Numbered from the stretch's first letter, positions 12,701 to 27,700 are shown. The stretch is 64,000 bases of DNA from Sipunculus nudus (GCA_026874595.1 CM049306.1:76755642-76819641), one strand, 5' to 3'. A program made the numbers and translations. The notes: generated from the sequence alone by a model not told the origin.

Positions 12701-15700
12701 GAAAGGATTTAACAGCTAGGGGCCTGCAGGTGCAGTAGTCACCTGGCCTGGTTAACATCAGGATATAACATGAGAGGAAGCATGTAATACTGCTCAGCTG
12801 TCATATAGTCCAAAACCAGAATGGAATTCTGCAGATGTACATATACGACATTTAGCAAGCATAAAAAATGGAGGCAGTTACTTCCAACAAAAAATTAAAA
12901 AAAAAAGTTAACATTCCATTAGGATTGGGATGATACCTGTTTTTATATCATTATAATGATATATAATTTATCACTCAGTCAGTTTGTTGGGGAATCATTT
13001 AAATCAAAACAACACCCATATATTTTTTGTTTTATGATTACTTCTATATTTAATTCATTCTATTAATTAAAATAATTGTTATCCTTGAAAATAAATGATA
13101 TTCAGTACACAGAAAAAGCCCAGTGAGGCCATAATTTTTAGGTAATAATCCTGAGAAGGACATTTATATGGACGAAATTGCACATCAATGCTTGCAGCTG
13201 TGAGATATCATGATAATCTCCAAGATTGGTAAAGTCCCAACCCTAAACCCTACTTTGTTAGCCTGAGTAAAAAATGCTGATGAAGTTTGAAAAATTTATC
13301 TCCAAATAACAGTATGCTAGAATTGTCAGATGAACATTCAGACAGGATGTAACATGCAAAAACTACTATAGTCAATTTCACCACCTGCTGTTTAGTGGTG
13401 GGCCTATCATCGAGTTTTTTCGAAAGTTGGTCGGTTTGCTGCCACTTTCAAGCGCATGATTTTTTAAGGCAACTATCGATTACATCATACTCATGATTGT
13501 TTTTACCAGAATGTCTTTAAAATATAGGCAAAAATTACTCTTCCATTTTTTACAACATTCCACGCTTCATATAATGAGTCTGTGTTCCCAAATAACCTCC
13601 GTATTTAACGGAGTATGACACGGTAGATGACAGAATGAGGGACTTATTTAACCTCTGTGAACTGGCAGGGAGCTGCAGAATTAGGGGAGTTTTCTAACGA
13701 GATGTTCATTGGAAAATATTAGCGGTATTGCATTAAAATGCTCCATAACTCTCCAGGTCTATGCCAATTTTGCAAGATTCTCTTAGAAATAACCTCCTCA
13801 ACTGATGTCAGGTGCCGCTGCCGCATGAGTAATTATTTATTTTTTAGCTTTCAATTACTTATTTTTAATTTTTACCTAAAATTATATGGCCCTGTAATTT
13901 TTCTGGCAGGCCTGTGAAACCACTACGCATATTGGCAATCATCATAATTGTTATAAAATGAGAGTCCTTGCTGGTGAAGTTAAAATGACGTGCAGGAGTA
14001 TTCATGAGGGCCAGCAAGTAGATGTCCTGGACTGTGGTTTAATTCTTGATTACCATAATTAATAAAAATGAAATTTGGATAGCATTTCTTAGTGATAAAA
14101 GGAAAATATAAACAAATGACGCATGGGTCATGACGCTCAGCTGACTGGGAAGAGATTCGCAAAAGGAAATTTTATCATATGAATGGTAGTATATACCCAT
14201 TCAACTGAAGCATCAAACAGATTAACCAACAGGCCAAGATTGTGTCTGTATTTATATATCTCAAAAATAGAGAAAAAATGCGTAAAAAATACAAGTGGCT
14301 CCACCATTCTGCAGAAACTAATAAAAAGACTTAATGGTCAATATGCATGCAATGAATCATGGTGATCTCTGCATTAGTTGTTCAGATACTTCAGCTTTTG
14401 TATCAAAATGTTCATTATTCTGAGGGATACTTCGGAGTCCTATAGCCTGAAGGATATGGGAAACAGAGACCTAATTTCAGGTTTCCACAGACACTTTCCA
14501 TGGGCCTCCTTGCATGACAAGAATGAAGATTCTAGGTCCAGTTGTTATGATTTGTACCCTGTTGACAGATAACCACATCTTTAAAGGTCTCAAAAATAGA
14601 GGAAAAAATTCATAAAAATTTGAAAAAATAGAGGTGGTGCACCCAGCCTGCAGAACCTGATGGAACACCTCATGATCAATATGTATGCCAAAATTCATGA
14701 CCATCAGTGTTGTAGTTATTGAGATACTGCAGTTTTTGTATCAAATTTTTCATTATTCTTAGGGGTATTTTGGAGCCATACAGCTTAAAGGATATGGGTA
14801 ACAGAGACCTAATTTCAGTTTTTCATAAAGACTTTTCATGGGTCTCCCTGTGTGTCCAGAATGAAGATTCTAGGTCCAGTCTATACGATTTGTGCCCTGT
14901 TAACAGATGTTCATATCTAAATTAAAGGTTGCAAAAGTAGAGAAAAAAATTCGTAAAAAAACCTGAACAAATATACATGGTGCCATCAGTCAGCAGAAAC
15001 TGATGAAACATTCCATGATCAATATCCATGCAAACAATTATGGTGATCTCTGCATTATTTGTTCAGATACTTCAGCTTTTGTATCAAATTTTCCATTATT
15101 CCGAGTTGTACTTTGGAGCGCCATTGCTCAAAGGATATGGGTAACAGAGACCTAATTTCAGGTTTCCATGGAGACTTATCATGGGTCTCCCTGTGTGTCA
15201 AGAATGAAGATTCTAGGTCCAGTCTTTACGATTTGTGCCCTGTTAACAGATGTTCACATTTTTAAAGGTCTAAAAATAGAGAAAACAATTGGTAAAATAT
15301 CGAAAAATACAGGTGGCGCCACCAGTCTGCAGAAACTGAGGAAACATCTCCTGATCAATATGTATGCCAAAAATCATGACCATCAGTGATGTAGTTAATG
15401 AGATTTTGAAGTTTTTTTATGAAATTTTTTACAATTCTTGGGGTACTTTGGGGCCCCATAGCTCGAAGGATTTGGGTAACGGAGACCTAATTTCTGGTTT
15501 CCATCAAGACTTTTCATAGGTCTCTCACTGTGTGAAGAATGAAGATTGTAGATCCAGTCTTTATGATTTGTGCCCTGTTAACAGATGTTCACATTTTTAA
15601 AGGTCTAAACAACGGACCTATGGGTCACTGTGCTCAGCTGACATTAACCTTGAAGGTATAAATCTAAAATAATATCAAATGGAGATAAAGTGGAAGAGGT

Positions 15701-18700
15701 AATAAAGGCCATGGTTGGTTTATATGATTGGTTTGTATTGATGAGCAAGAAATTGTTGCAAATAATATTTTGTGACCTGACCATGTGTTTCCTAATGTTG
15801 AAACTGAAGCATGTGAGCAGTTTGTGAACAAATGATCTGTACAATTACCATGATCATTAGTTGGCTTTTCGATTAACTGTTGACATTTCAGTAGTTTACA
15901 CATTTGTTCAATCGAATCTTTTTTTTGTATAATATATATTATTAAATATATTTTTTTTTATGAAATGTATACAGTTGAAATATAACTAATTAACAACATA
16001 AAACATGGCAAACAAAGCCTGATCTCAAATTCTGCTGATGCAGGAAAATAATGAACAAATGTTTGTAATAAATCCTCATTTTTTTATGACATCAATTTTT
16101 TTTAAATTTAAGTTTATATTTCTATACATTTTCAATATAACATATATATCTGAATATAAAAGTTGATTCATAATTCTCAATTGCATCATCATAAATCTCA
16201 ATCTTGTCAGATAACATCACATCATGCATACAAATGTTTATTTATTTTTTACCACAAAAATATATCTTTTAAATCTGCAAAACAATAAATATCTAAAAAA
16301 AAATACTTGATTTAGATTTCACAATTTTTAATTGTGTCTTTATTTATCCATAATGTGCTTCATATTTTATCATAATTTAAGCATACTGATGGGTTCCATT
16401 ATGATTGGTAAAATCATTTAAAAGAAAAATGATTTCTTTAAAAATGCTACATTACACAACATTGCATCTTCTGGATTACACCTTGAATTACTTTTTCAAG
16501 GAAAGTTTTTGCATATCAGAGTGGAAACAGCATTACAATTAAGGAGATACAGTGAAAACAATAACAATACTGCATAACACTTGGTGGGTTGGGTTTGGGG
16601 GGGGGGTGTCATTGGGGTGGTGATATGAGAATAACTGTACACCTGTCACAGCAGGGAATCTCCCCCAGTGACTGTAACAAATCAGAAACCCTGGCATAGC
16701 TGACTTCCAGTGCCTGGAGTGGGACTCTGCATCTGTAATCTGTAAACAAAGCAAATGACTACAATAGAGCCTCAAGAAAAAAATCAATAACTAGCTTAAT
16801 TTTCAAGCTTTTACTTCCAAATTTCAGATTTAAACAAATTTAATATTTATGTTTACATGCTATGAAAATTAAATCAATGGTACTTACAGGAAAAAAACGT
16901 GCCATGGTCAAAGTTGGGCAAATTTAAGGTACTGATTTTATTTTTATACTAATTACTTAAAAAATTTACAAAATTCAGATCTAATTTTGGGTAAAAAATT
17001 GAATCTTAATTAAACATAGTTATATACTTGGGAAAACAGACTCTAGTTTCAAAATTTTTCATGTTAAGTGAGTAAATATTTTTCCTGATTTTTTACAAAG
17101 TCCATTATGTTTGGGCCCATAACTTAACAAATTTATACTTAACAGACTTAATTTCTGGCATGTACATAGGAACTATATAGAAGAATATTTATGGTAAATA
17201 TGAGGAAAAACAGATGAGTGGTTTTGATATTAGGCAGTCCTGAAGTGTGAAAATAGGATTTTAATAAAAAATTGAGGTTTTTCCTTAATTTCTCAAAGGA
17301 ACGAAGTCACAAAGACCCAGTTTTTGGCTTGGTAGGAGATCTTGGGGACATCTAACATTATGCTGAATTTTGGATTCCTAGGTCTTACGGTTTCAAAACG
17401 TGCCACATCTACGGACGGACGGACGGACGGACGGACTGACGGATGGACGGACGGACAGACGGACGGACGACGGACAATGGACCACGACTATAGCTCAGAT
17501 GACTTATAGTCAGCTGAGCTAAAAATAGAGAAAAAAATTCGTAAAAAATAAAAAAATACAGGTGGTGCCACCAGTCTGCAGGAACTGATGGAACATCTCA
17601 TGATCAATATGTATGCCAAAAATCATGACTATCAGTGATGTAGTTAACGAGATATTGAAGTTTTTGTATGAAATGTTTGACTATTCTGGGGGGGTACTTT
17701 GGGGCCCCAAAGCTTGAAGGATATGGGTAACAGAGGTCTAATTCCAGGTTTCCAAGGAGATTTTTCAAGATTGTAAGTCCAGCGGTTACGATTTGTGCCA
17801 GGTTAACGGACAGACAGATGGACAGACGGACGACGGACAAAGAGTGACTGAAAGTGAGCTGAGCTTAAAAAAGCAAAAACTTCTTTTCGTCAAGTAGAAT
17901 TACTTAGACAAGCTGGCTGGGTTAGGAGAGTACAGTTTCACAGATAATTGCACATTTCTTTAATAATGTCTGAACCGATTAATAATCGATCATCCATCGG
18001 TTTGCCCAAACCGATGATCAATTACGAAAAAGGAACTGACTCCCAATACTACTGCTGTCCACCTGTTTCTGTAGATAATTTTTTAAAAGTTTATATTTTT
18101 CAATTAATTCCCAGCAAACTACATATGGAACTGACAACCTAATATTGCAATTATGATTTTTACAATAAATCCCTAGTTTATGTTTCACAAATTTTTAGTC
18201 TCTTCAAAATGATCTGGCACATATGATGTGTTTCTGCATGAGTCGCCATCTTTGTTTTAGCTGGTTATATTTTTTAGAGTGTTTTCATAACATCATCCAA
18301 TCAGCAGCTGTCAATTGAGGCTGTTTCTGCATGTGACCAATGACCTTGACTGCCATAAGTGGGTATGATATGTTGTAAAATGACTAATTTCTCATATAAT
18401 CAAATAATTCTTTTTCTTAAATAAGATGTATGGTAAGTATTTAAAAGCCTATTCTCTGCATTATATTTCATCTTACGTTTTCTATATAATCTAGTAAACC
18501 AAGTATCTGAAATATTGGTCGACATGATGCATCCTACCCATTAATATGGAACCTGGTGTGTCAATCTGATTAGCTGCATTGTTCAGAGATGTTGCCGTTT
18601 TGAACTGCTATTTCGTCATTTTCAAGTGTTTTAATATGCTGTTAGATACATTGCCGGCCATGTAAGACACAACACCATTTGTTGACCATGTTTTATTCAC

Positions 18701-21700
18701 CTAGGATACAACTTTTATATCAATGGTACGCTTAGATATGGATTTCTCCCAAATCTTTAGCATGTTGTAAGTGGTATATGCTAGAGGGTAAGCCTTTATT
18801 ACCTTGTTGAAAATTAGGTTCTTAAATCCTCTACTCTATACACTATAATATGGTTTCCTTTGAAATGTAACTAATAAAACAGCAAAAAACAGGTGGACAT
18901 GAGGGGATTAAACCTGCCAAGCTTGTCTATAAAATGCTGATTTTCACATTGTTCTGTGGCTATATTTGGGGGGTATTGTAGATATAACCTAGTGACTGAG
19001 TTTACACAGTCAGCTTGGTTCATCCCTGGATTTTGACCACAATTATCCAAACAAAAGAAATGGAAGCCTAATCCTCCTGAGACACTGGAGCTGATCTCTA
19101 AAGATCCTGGCAAATAAGGCTGTCAAAACTGTGAAGATAAAAAGTCTTTTAATCACCCAGATGTAAAGAGCTTAAATACTGAGCTAAAAAAAAATATTCA
19201 ACTTTTCTGGGGAAAAAACCCACTAAGGCTGAAAAATTTATTTATCAAAATTATGGTATTCAGAATAAGTCTGGAAATTTCAGGAAAAAACAAGTGCAGA
19301 AGTCTGAGAGTTCATGACTGTTAAACAAATATTGATTATGAGTGCAGTTCGCTAAACAAGAAATTTATTCACACTGCTTGGCCCATTACTGTGAAGGACC
19401 ACATGCGTCATGAACGTCATTTCAGTGTAGCAGCCACTCCAGCCGCAAGTCCAGATTACTGTTTCCAAGCGCTGGTAGGAGAGCTTTTCTGATCCGTACT
19501 CCAGACGTTGGCTTTTATAACGAGAGCCAGTTAACTGGTGAGTCTGGCAGAGGTTGTGTAATGGCAATAAGACTTTTACGATGACTCCCTGGGGGGTTGA
19601 GGTAACAGATGACTGATGCCAATCCTCCGCGATCCAGTCCACATTCTGGTGAACGTAACAACAACAAATGGATGGTGATCACTCTCACTGCTTTTAACCT
19701 TCTGTGATAACTGTAACTGTGATAACTGTGATATTCATAACTATCAGGTAAGTTCACCACATTTTTCATTCACGTTTTCATTTGCTGTTCTCCTATTACC
19801 ATTTATCAATATAAATATGAGAATAATAATAATATTAATGATAGACTAGAATATCAGCAGAAGCTGACAAAAGCCCTCAGCCAGAAGAACAGTGTTTAGA
19901 GGTGGTAACAGTAACAAGTACTAAATATCTGTTCTCACATGGATGTATATCGATACATGTCTCAGTTAAAATTTGTAATGTACCATAATTCATAACATAC
20001 CACCAAATGCTTCCTGAAAAATAAGCTTCTAAGTTTTATTCTATTATAAGCTCTGTGACCTTGAAAAGTAGGTCAAGGTCACCCATCTTCGAACTTGACC
20101 GAGATTTTGTCAATATACATCTTCACCAAAGAAATAAAATTCCTATTGTGAATCCTTATAGAGAAAGTTTAAAAATCCAAGAAAAATTCATTAAAAATCA
20201 GAAATTGTAGGTGGCACCACCAAACTTGTGCAGCAGTTACAGACCATCAGTCCCTATGATCATAGTAAGTATTGTGAAAATCCACCCAATGGTTCCTGAG
20301 AAATATGCTTCTAAATGTTTATTTCTATAATCAGCTCTAAAACATAGAAAAATAGGTCAAGGTCACCCATCTTCGAACTTGACCGAGATTTTGTCAATAC
20401 ACATCTTCACCGAAAAAATAAAATTCCTACGGTGAATCCTTTTAGAGATATCCCGCTCACAAGCCCAAAGTTGAAAAATCCAAGAAAAATTCATTAAAAA
20501 TCAGAAATTGTAGGTGGCGCCACCAAACTTGTGTAGCAGGTACAGACTATCAGTCCCAATAATCATAGTAAGTTTTATGAAAATCCACCAAATGGTTCCT
20601 GAGTAATAAGCATCTAAGTTTTTTTCTATAATCAGGTCTAAAATGTAGAAAAATAGGTCAAGGTCACCCATCTTCGAACTTGACCGAGATTTTGTCGATA
20701 TACATCTTTACCGAGGAAATAAAATTCTGACGGTGAATCCTTTTCAAGATATCCCGCTCACAAGGTAAAAGTTAACGGACGCTGGACGGACGGACGGACG
20801 GACAGCTTGGGTGACGACAATAGCCCATCAGCCTTAGGGCTGAGGGCTAAAAAGTAATAAACAAATGTTTTAAGCTACCTTAACCTTTTGTAAGACATGA
20901 TTAACTAGTAATATTCTTTATCATGGTAAATTTTTCAATTTATTTCATCCATGGTGGTTATATTTTCATCTGTAGGTTTGTTTGTTTGTTAATTTTACTG
21001 GATCTATTATTCAGACACCTCAAACAATAGGCTTGTTTGGTCTTGGTGGAGGTATGTGATCTACTGAGTGCCATGCTGATTAAATTAAATTTTCATTAAT
21101 ATTCCCTAATATCATTTATTGATGTAAATATGATATACTAATATTACTAATGTCAGGCTCTATAACATCAAATGGCTAACAAGTGATCTCTGCTATTATC
21201 TATCCCCTGTGACAGCTAATATTTGAAAATACAATACAAAGTGAGACTGCAGGCCCTTTAGGCCAAGTAGTTTTTGAGTTACAGGCCTGGAGAGACATAA
21301 AACTTGAATAGTGCATACATATGTCAGAGACGAGATTGAAATCCAGGCAGATATGTGAAAATATGATTTCTAGATTCATAGAGTAATAGATCATTTATGC
21401 ATGTGAACATGCTTTGAATTATATTGATAAAAAAGAAATGAGCTATGTTCCTTTTGTCTTTTTAAAATACTACATTACTAATATTACTAATACCAGTTTC
21501 CCTTCAAATTAATATTGACAACAAAATTATTATGTAAATAATCAGCAGCAGCCCACATCATATATCATTTGAATATGCCATATACAAAACCAATGTAAGT
21601 TTCTTATTACATAGTTTATAAATAAAAATATAAATTAAAAAAATTAATGTTAATTATTACATAAATATTATAATATTCTGTAAATAATATTAAATATATA

Positions 21701-24700
21701 TTACTTCTTAACTATACGTAACCATTCAGTGTTAAAATATTGAAAATCTGACTGACAACATCTTTCATAAGTCAATTACAATGCATAATTTATTGGGAAA
21801 TTAGATCAGATCACTATTATAATCTCACCTAGGCAGATTTTAAACTCGCCCAAGTGATATCAGGCAGATTTTAAACTCGCCTGGATGACATCAGACAGAT
21901 TTTAAACTCGCCTAGGCGAGATTAAAATCCTGGCCTGCTCCATGATGGATTTTAATCTCGCCTAGGCGAGATTGCGATTGTGATCTCGTCTAGGCGAGTT
22001 TAAAATCTGTCTAGCCGAGATCACAATTGCAATCTCGCCTAGGCGAGATCACAATCGCAATCTCGTCTAGGCGAATTTAAAATCCGCCTGGATTTCAATC
22101 TCGTCTCTGACACATGTCAGAGACGAGATTGAAATCCAGGCGGATATGTGAAAATATGATTTCTAGATTCATAGAGTAATAGATCATTTATGCATGTGAA
22201 CATGCTTTGAATTATATTGATAAAAAAGAAATGAGCTATGTTCCTTTTGTCTTTTTAAAATACTACATTACTAATATTACTAATACCAGTTTCCCTTCAA
22301 ATTAATATTGACAACAAAATTATTATGTAAATAATCAGCAGCAGCCCACATCATATATCATTTGAATATGCCATATACAATACCAATGTAAGTTTCTTAT
22401 TACATAGTTTATAAATAAAAATATAAATTAAAAAAATTAATGTTAATTATTACATAAATATTATAATATTCTGTTAATAATATTAAATATATATTACTTC
22501 TTAACTATACGTAACCATTCAGTGTTAAAATATTGAAAATCTGACTGACAACATCTTTCATAAGTCAATTACAATGCATAATTTATTGGGAAATTAGATC
22601 AGATCACTATTATAATCTCACCTAGGCAGATTTTAAACTCGCCCAAGTGATATCAGGCAGATTTTAAACTCGCCTGGATGACATCAGACAGATTTTAAAC
22701 TCGCCTAGGCGAGATTAAAATCCTGGCCTGCTCCATGATGGATTTTAATCTCGCCTAGGCGAGATTGCGATTGTGATCTCGTCTAGGCGAGTTTAAAATC
22801 TGTCTAGCCGAGATCACAATTGCAATCTCGCCTAGGCGAGATCACAATCGCAATCTGGTCTAGGCGAATTTAAAATCCGCCTGGATTTCAATCTCGTCTC
22901 TGACACATACATATACAGACATAAACTCATTGTTCTTTTCATGTATTTCTGATCTCTATATCACAAAAAAAAGATTTTGTATTTTAAATATATAATAATT
23001 CTCTTCATCACAAACACCAGTTGAAACTTGACATTTTCTTTGAAATATTTTTTCCAAAATCACTTTAAGGAAGGAAGTTGGTACTTTTACCTTTTATTTT
23101 GAATGTAAAAGTAAAGTTTTAGAAAAGGTCATAGACTTATATCACAGCACCTGCAGAAAAAAAATAAAATGTCTAAATTGTTAGTCTAGACACTTAACTT
23201 AAACAAAAAACCATCTAAAACCAGATCATATATTTGCAATTACTCAATTATCATTGTTTTCTTCATTAACAGGAGACCACGCTTGAAGATGAACCCAGTA
23301 GTGCAAGATCACATCCCTAATGGTCAGAACTTTTCAATTCATCAACAGGAACCAATGGCATTCCTTGTTGGTCATATGATCAAAGTGGATTCATTGAGCA
23401 TTCAGTCAGTACAGAAACTTCACCCAAAAGCAATGCGGATTGCTATGGCGACCATACTGACAATCCTGACAATTTTAGGCATTGTGGGAAATACCATTGT
23501 GATTTTGTTGATTTACACAAGGCGACGACTCCATACACCATGCAATCTGCTTATTGCCAACATAAGTGTTGTGGGATTATTGTCGAACATCATAATCCTT
23601 CCAATGTTCATTGCGAACATTATCGGAGGCAAGGAAGTGTTCCCGGTTGTTGTTTGCAGAATATTTGCGTACTGGAATTATGCTCTAATTCTAGCCTTAC
23701 TTGCCAATTCAACTGTGATAGCATTGCACCGTTTTGTAATTTTGAAACTTCCACGGATTGGACTGATTAGCAAAAGGCACATGTTCATGATTGTAGTGTT
23801 GTGGGTCTGCCCGCTGGCAGCAGGACTCCTGGGTATTCCATTCTTTGGATACAACCCACAGCAGCTAAACTGCATTTTCGTTCCGGCGTCCCGCCACTCC
23901 TGGTACCTCGGTGCCCTCCTTGCAGCTCCGGCAGCATTGACCTTGGGGGTGATCTTTGTGTGTTATATACTAATCTGCTGCAAAGTCAAGGCAAGTCGTA
24001 ACAAACTGACTCCACAGTCAACAAGAACTGAGATATTCACCATTTCAAACCCCGTCCTTGTAGAAGAAGTTGAGAAGAACAATCTGCCAACAGGTTCTTC
24101 TAACAATACTCCTGTGCTCCGAAGAAGACTAGAAGCTTGGACTCAGAAAAATGTTAGAGAGGTGAAGGTTACCATCCACCTAACGCTTATATTCACTTTA
24201 ATGTGTGCTTTCTGGACACCCCTAATGACTCTGTACTTCATCCATATGAACATTGCTGTGTCTCCCAATCTTTGGTTGGTATTTTCTGTCATAGCTCGTT
24301 CTTACACTTCGATATTCTGGTTTCTTCATTTGTTTCTTAATCACAGCATTAAAACAGCACTACGACAGTCCTGGCAATCCTTTAGGGCTCACAAAGTTGG
24401 ACATTTCTACAGATGAAACTTCAAAATGCATTAATTAGTGCTAACCAAGACTGAAGTTGGCACTGTCATTGGGACCATAAACTACTGAAGTCTTGAATAT
24501 TCTATGCAGAAAAAATATTGCAGCAATCTGTTGTACCATATAATATTGTATAGATGATAATCTAAACATATCTATTCATGTGGTTGTTATATATATTTGG
24601 AAAATGGACCATCAGATAGTATTGGAAGAACCTGGTAAAGAACTTAAATCAATATAAATTTGTAATTTTTTAATTGCATGGTGCAAAATCTGATAATTCC

Positions 24701-27700
24701 ATTCTGATGAAAGTAAATAGGAGTTCATGAGCATTGAGGACATCAGAAACTCATGGAGAAATACCGATATTACTGATATGATCTGTGATGATGGTTGGTT
24801 CCACAGTTCTTTTATACCAATGCAAATTTTAAAAAAGGTGACACAAATGAGTCAAATAATATCCAAGAGTACAATGTATTTAACCAGTGTTATTGGATTT
24901 AACATTAAAACATGTTTTCATTGATAACTGTTGGTTAAGTTTCTGTTCACTTTCTTATACAAACTTGGTTAACTTGGTTTTCAAGTTTCCATGAATCTTA
25001 ACCAAACTGCTATTTAGTTTCCCCAAAATAGCCTATACCAAACAAACAAATTTCACCAAGGAATAATTTTATACAATTGGTAATAAATCCATGGAACAAA
25101 TCACGCACCTCTCATTTACTAATATTAATTACTAGTATTAATTACAGAGCGTGTTAACCCTTTTTGAGGTATTTACTCTTCTCCTTCACAAAATGGAAAC
25201 TAATCATATCAGATGCAAAAGAGATATTAAATATTTATCATTATCTTGGCATGTTCACATCAAGGTCAATGGATTATCAGCCATACCTGCCTGAAAGCCA
25301 CTACTGATAAATCATACAGTGTGAAGATAAGTTTTTCTACCGATGCTAACTTATCATTCAGACAGGAAGTATGATTGAAAAACACTGCAGGGTCATTACC
25401 ATTAAACCTCTTCTCATTGTTCATTTATTGGTAATGATTAAGTTCTTATAACTGATGGTCTAAAAACTCTGCCTATATATCATCCAAAGGCCAACCAAAT
25501 GAAATGCATTACTGAAGCATATATGACACATGCAGGTTTATTGGTTAGGATGCTAAATATGTGATCTTAAATTTGAGATTACTAATGTAGGGAATCCTGC
25601 AGAAAAAATTGTCATATTGTCTAAATATATAAGTGAGATTCCTTTTGCACCGTTCCTGCCTTTCAAAATGTCTATCCGGCCAAAGGAATGAATACATGTA
25701 GCGATTTTTGACGGTTCTGCATGGTATCCAGGGGCAACACATAGAAAACATGCATGCTGCTGTGCCAGTACATACGAAATTTCTCAACACGCATTCCGCG
25801 TTCCTTACATAAAGAAACTTAGCTTAAGACGGTGGATTTGTTTCCATTTGGCCTGTTCTCCATATCATAACAAACTTTCGCTCTCTTTTTCAAAGATCGA
25901 AAGGATTGCAGGCAAAAACAGAAAAATAACCTTCTAGCATCTTTTTTATCTATTCCTACTAGTGTTATTTTGAGCCATATTATACTAATAAGGTAGTGTT
26001 AGTTGCTGCAGGTTGTGTTGGTTGCTGCAGTAAGGTGGCAGATACCAACTATATTCCTGGATAATGGATAATGAACTGAACTCCACAGAGTACTGTGTAC
26101 ATACATTTTTCCACTTTTAAACACCTTTTAACACTATATAATCATTGGCAGATACAGGATCTCAGGAAAGAGGGGTCTAAATGCCTCGGTACAGGTAAAC
26201 AATTAAGTGTGCCAAGAGTGCTAGAAGACTTCAAGTATGTAGAGTGGTACCTGTCTGAAAGACCACCTGTCCTAAAAGACCACTTTTGGACAGTCCTATA
26301 TGGATGGCCTTATAACAGTACAGGTTTCACATATGTCTCACAAGCAAACCTAGAGAAGAAAACTGTACAAGATGCAAAATCTGGCACTGCTTTCCTGATT
26401 TTCCGAGATTTATTCTATTGAAAAAGAGAGGCTGCGTTCCCTCTTAATATGCATCTGACTATCCAAAATGAAAATCATGATGCAAAGGATTTGTCTCCCT
26501 CCTTGAAGAATACATTATGCTCCATTGAGTAATATTGCTCCATGAAACAAAAAAGACAAACAAAGAGATATTTTACTTTACTAAATAAATATAATGTAAA
26601 TCACTATAGGTCAAAACTGTCCATTTAATGTGTTAGAAAGTGGCAAAATACTGAGTAAACCTATTGAAATCATATCAAACTGTCCAATAGCTCATTTGAA
26701 AGTTTTTTTATGAACACATATCAATATGAACCACATCAAAAAGAAAGAATTTTGAACTATTTTTCAAAAATATTTGCTTGGGCATTCCTCTTTTATATCA
26801 CAGTAAACAAAATAAATGCTTAAAAGGCATTTTCATCAATTCCCAATTCAATTCCTTAACAAACAACATCTAATCACAGAAATCATCTGACACATAATAT
26901 TTCAGTATTTCACTGTTACTGTTAAATCTGAACACTGATCAGTATTAGACATTTTACCAGCCTGGTATCAGTTTGTAACAGAACTGGATTAGCCTTAGTG
27001 AGACAGACTTAGTGGTGCTCATGGCAGGCTGGGCTCAAATATTGGCTGAGCACTCCACAGCCCTACACCAGCACTCCAGCTGAACCTGACTCACTCTACT
27101 GCTTGACAGATGAAAGTGACACACAGCCTGGTGCTAAAAGTACTGACCCAACTCTCACAGACTATTACAAGTTGGAAAAAAAATATATACCCAGGTTTAT
27201 TGTGGACTTCATGTGATAAATAAAATGTCACACATTCATTTTTCTCTCATACAGCATGTAAACAAGAAACCAAATTCAAATATTGTGATGTAAAGATTAA
27301 GTTTAATTGTGAGTACCTTTATGGTACCTTTATACAACAGCATTCCAACAAAATATTCCAGACTATAGTCCGTTTCACCACCTGCTGTCCACCTGTTTTT
27401 TGTAGCTGATTTTCTTAAAAGTTTATATTTTTCAATAATTTCCAAGAAAACATCATATGGAAGTGACAACCTAATATGGCAATTAAGAATTTTACAATAA
27501 ATCCCCTGTTTATGTTTCACAACATTATAGTCTCTTCACCATGATCTGGCAGATTATGATATGTTCCTCCATAAGCAGCCATCTTTGTTTTAGCTGGTTA
27601 TATTTTTTAGAATGTTTACATGAGATCATCCAATCAGCAGCTGTCAGTGGAGGCTGTTTTTGCATGTGACCAATGACCTTGACCGCCATAAGTGGGTCTG

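Larger units (their letters stand above)
15607..17525 (-). mobile_element. Family D element D1, with C-type ends and an exon-like cargo
   Basis: The ends match family C (GACTTATAGTCAGCTGAGCT on one side, CTATGGGTCACTGTGCTCAG on the other), but the core is unrelated and not tandemly repeated. It contains the open exon-like segment 16643-16739 and a (GGAC)n run at 17411-17470. Diverged homologous blocks occur at 30060-32749 and 34118-36180. Confidence 0.6.
14111..17871 (-). mobile_element. Family C element, copy C2, interrupted by D1
   Basis: It starts with the same terminus as C1 (ACGCATGGGTCATGAC) and has the same repeat core. The sequence breaks at about 15606 in AGGTCTAAA and resumes at 17526 with TAGAGAAAAAAATTCG, exactly the next part of the C repeat. 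The end at about 17871 is a degraded GTGAGCTGAGCTTAAAA. Confidence 0.7.

Noticed and set aside
12521-12895. Protein-coding exon near the vinculin-like exon
   Set aside because: The sequence is a SINE copy shared with 33290-33675 and 55152-55570.
23283-23288. Upstream start of the GPCR at a TTG codon
   Set aside because: The first ATG in frame is at 23289, and a splice acceptor lies just before it.
23540-24001. Additional ORFs in other frames of the GPCR
   Set aside because: Shadows of the GPCR coding frame.
26095-26421. 108-codon plus-strand ORF
   Set aside because: No ATG context, splice or family support; part of it resembles a dispersed repeat with AAGACCAC motifs.
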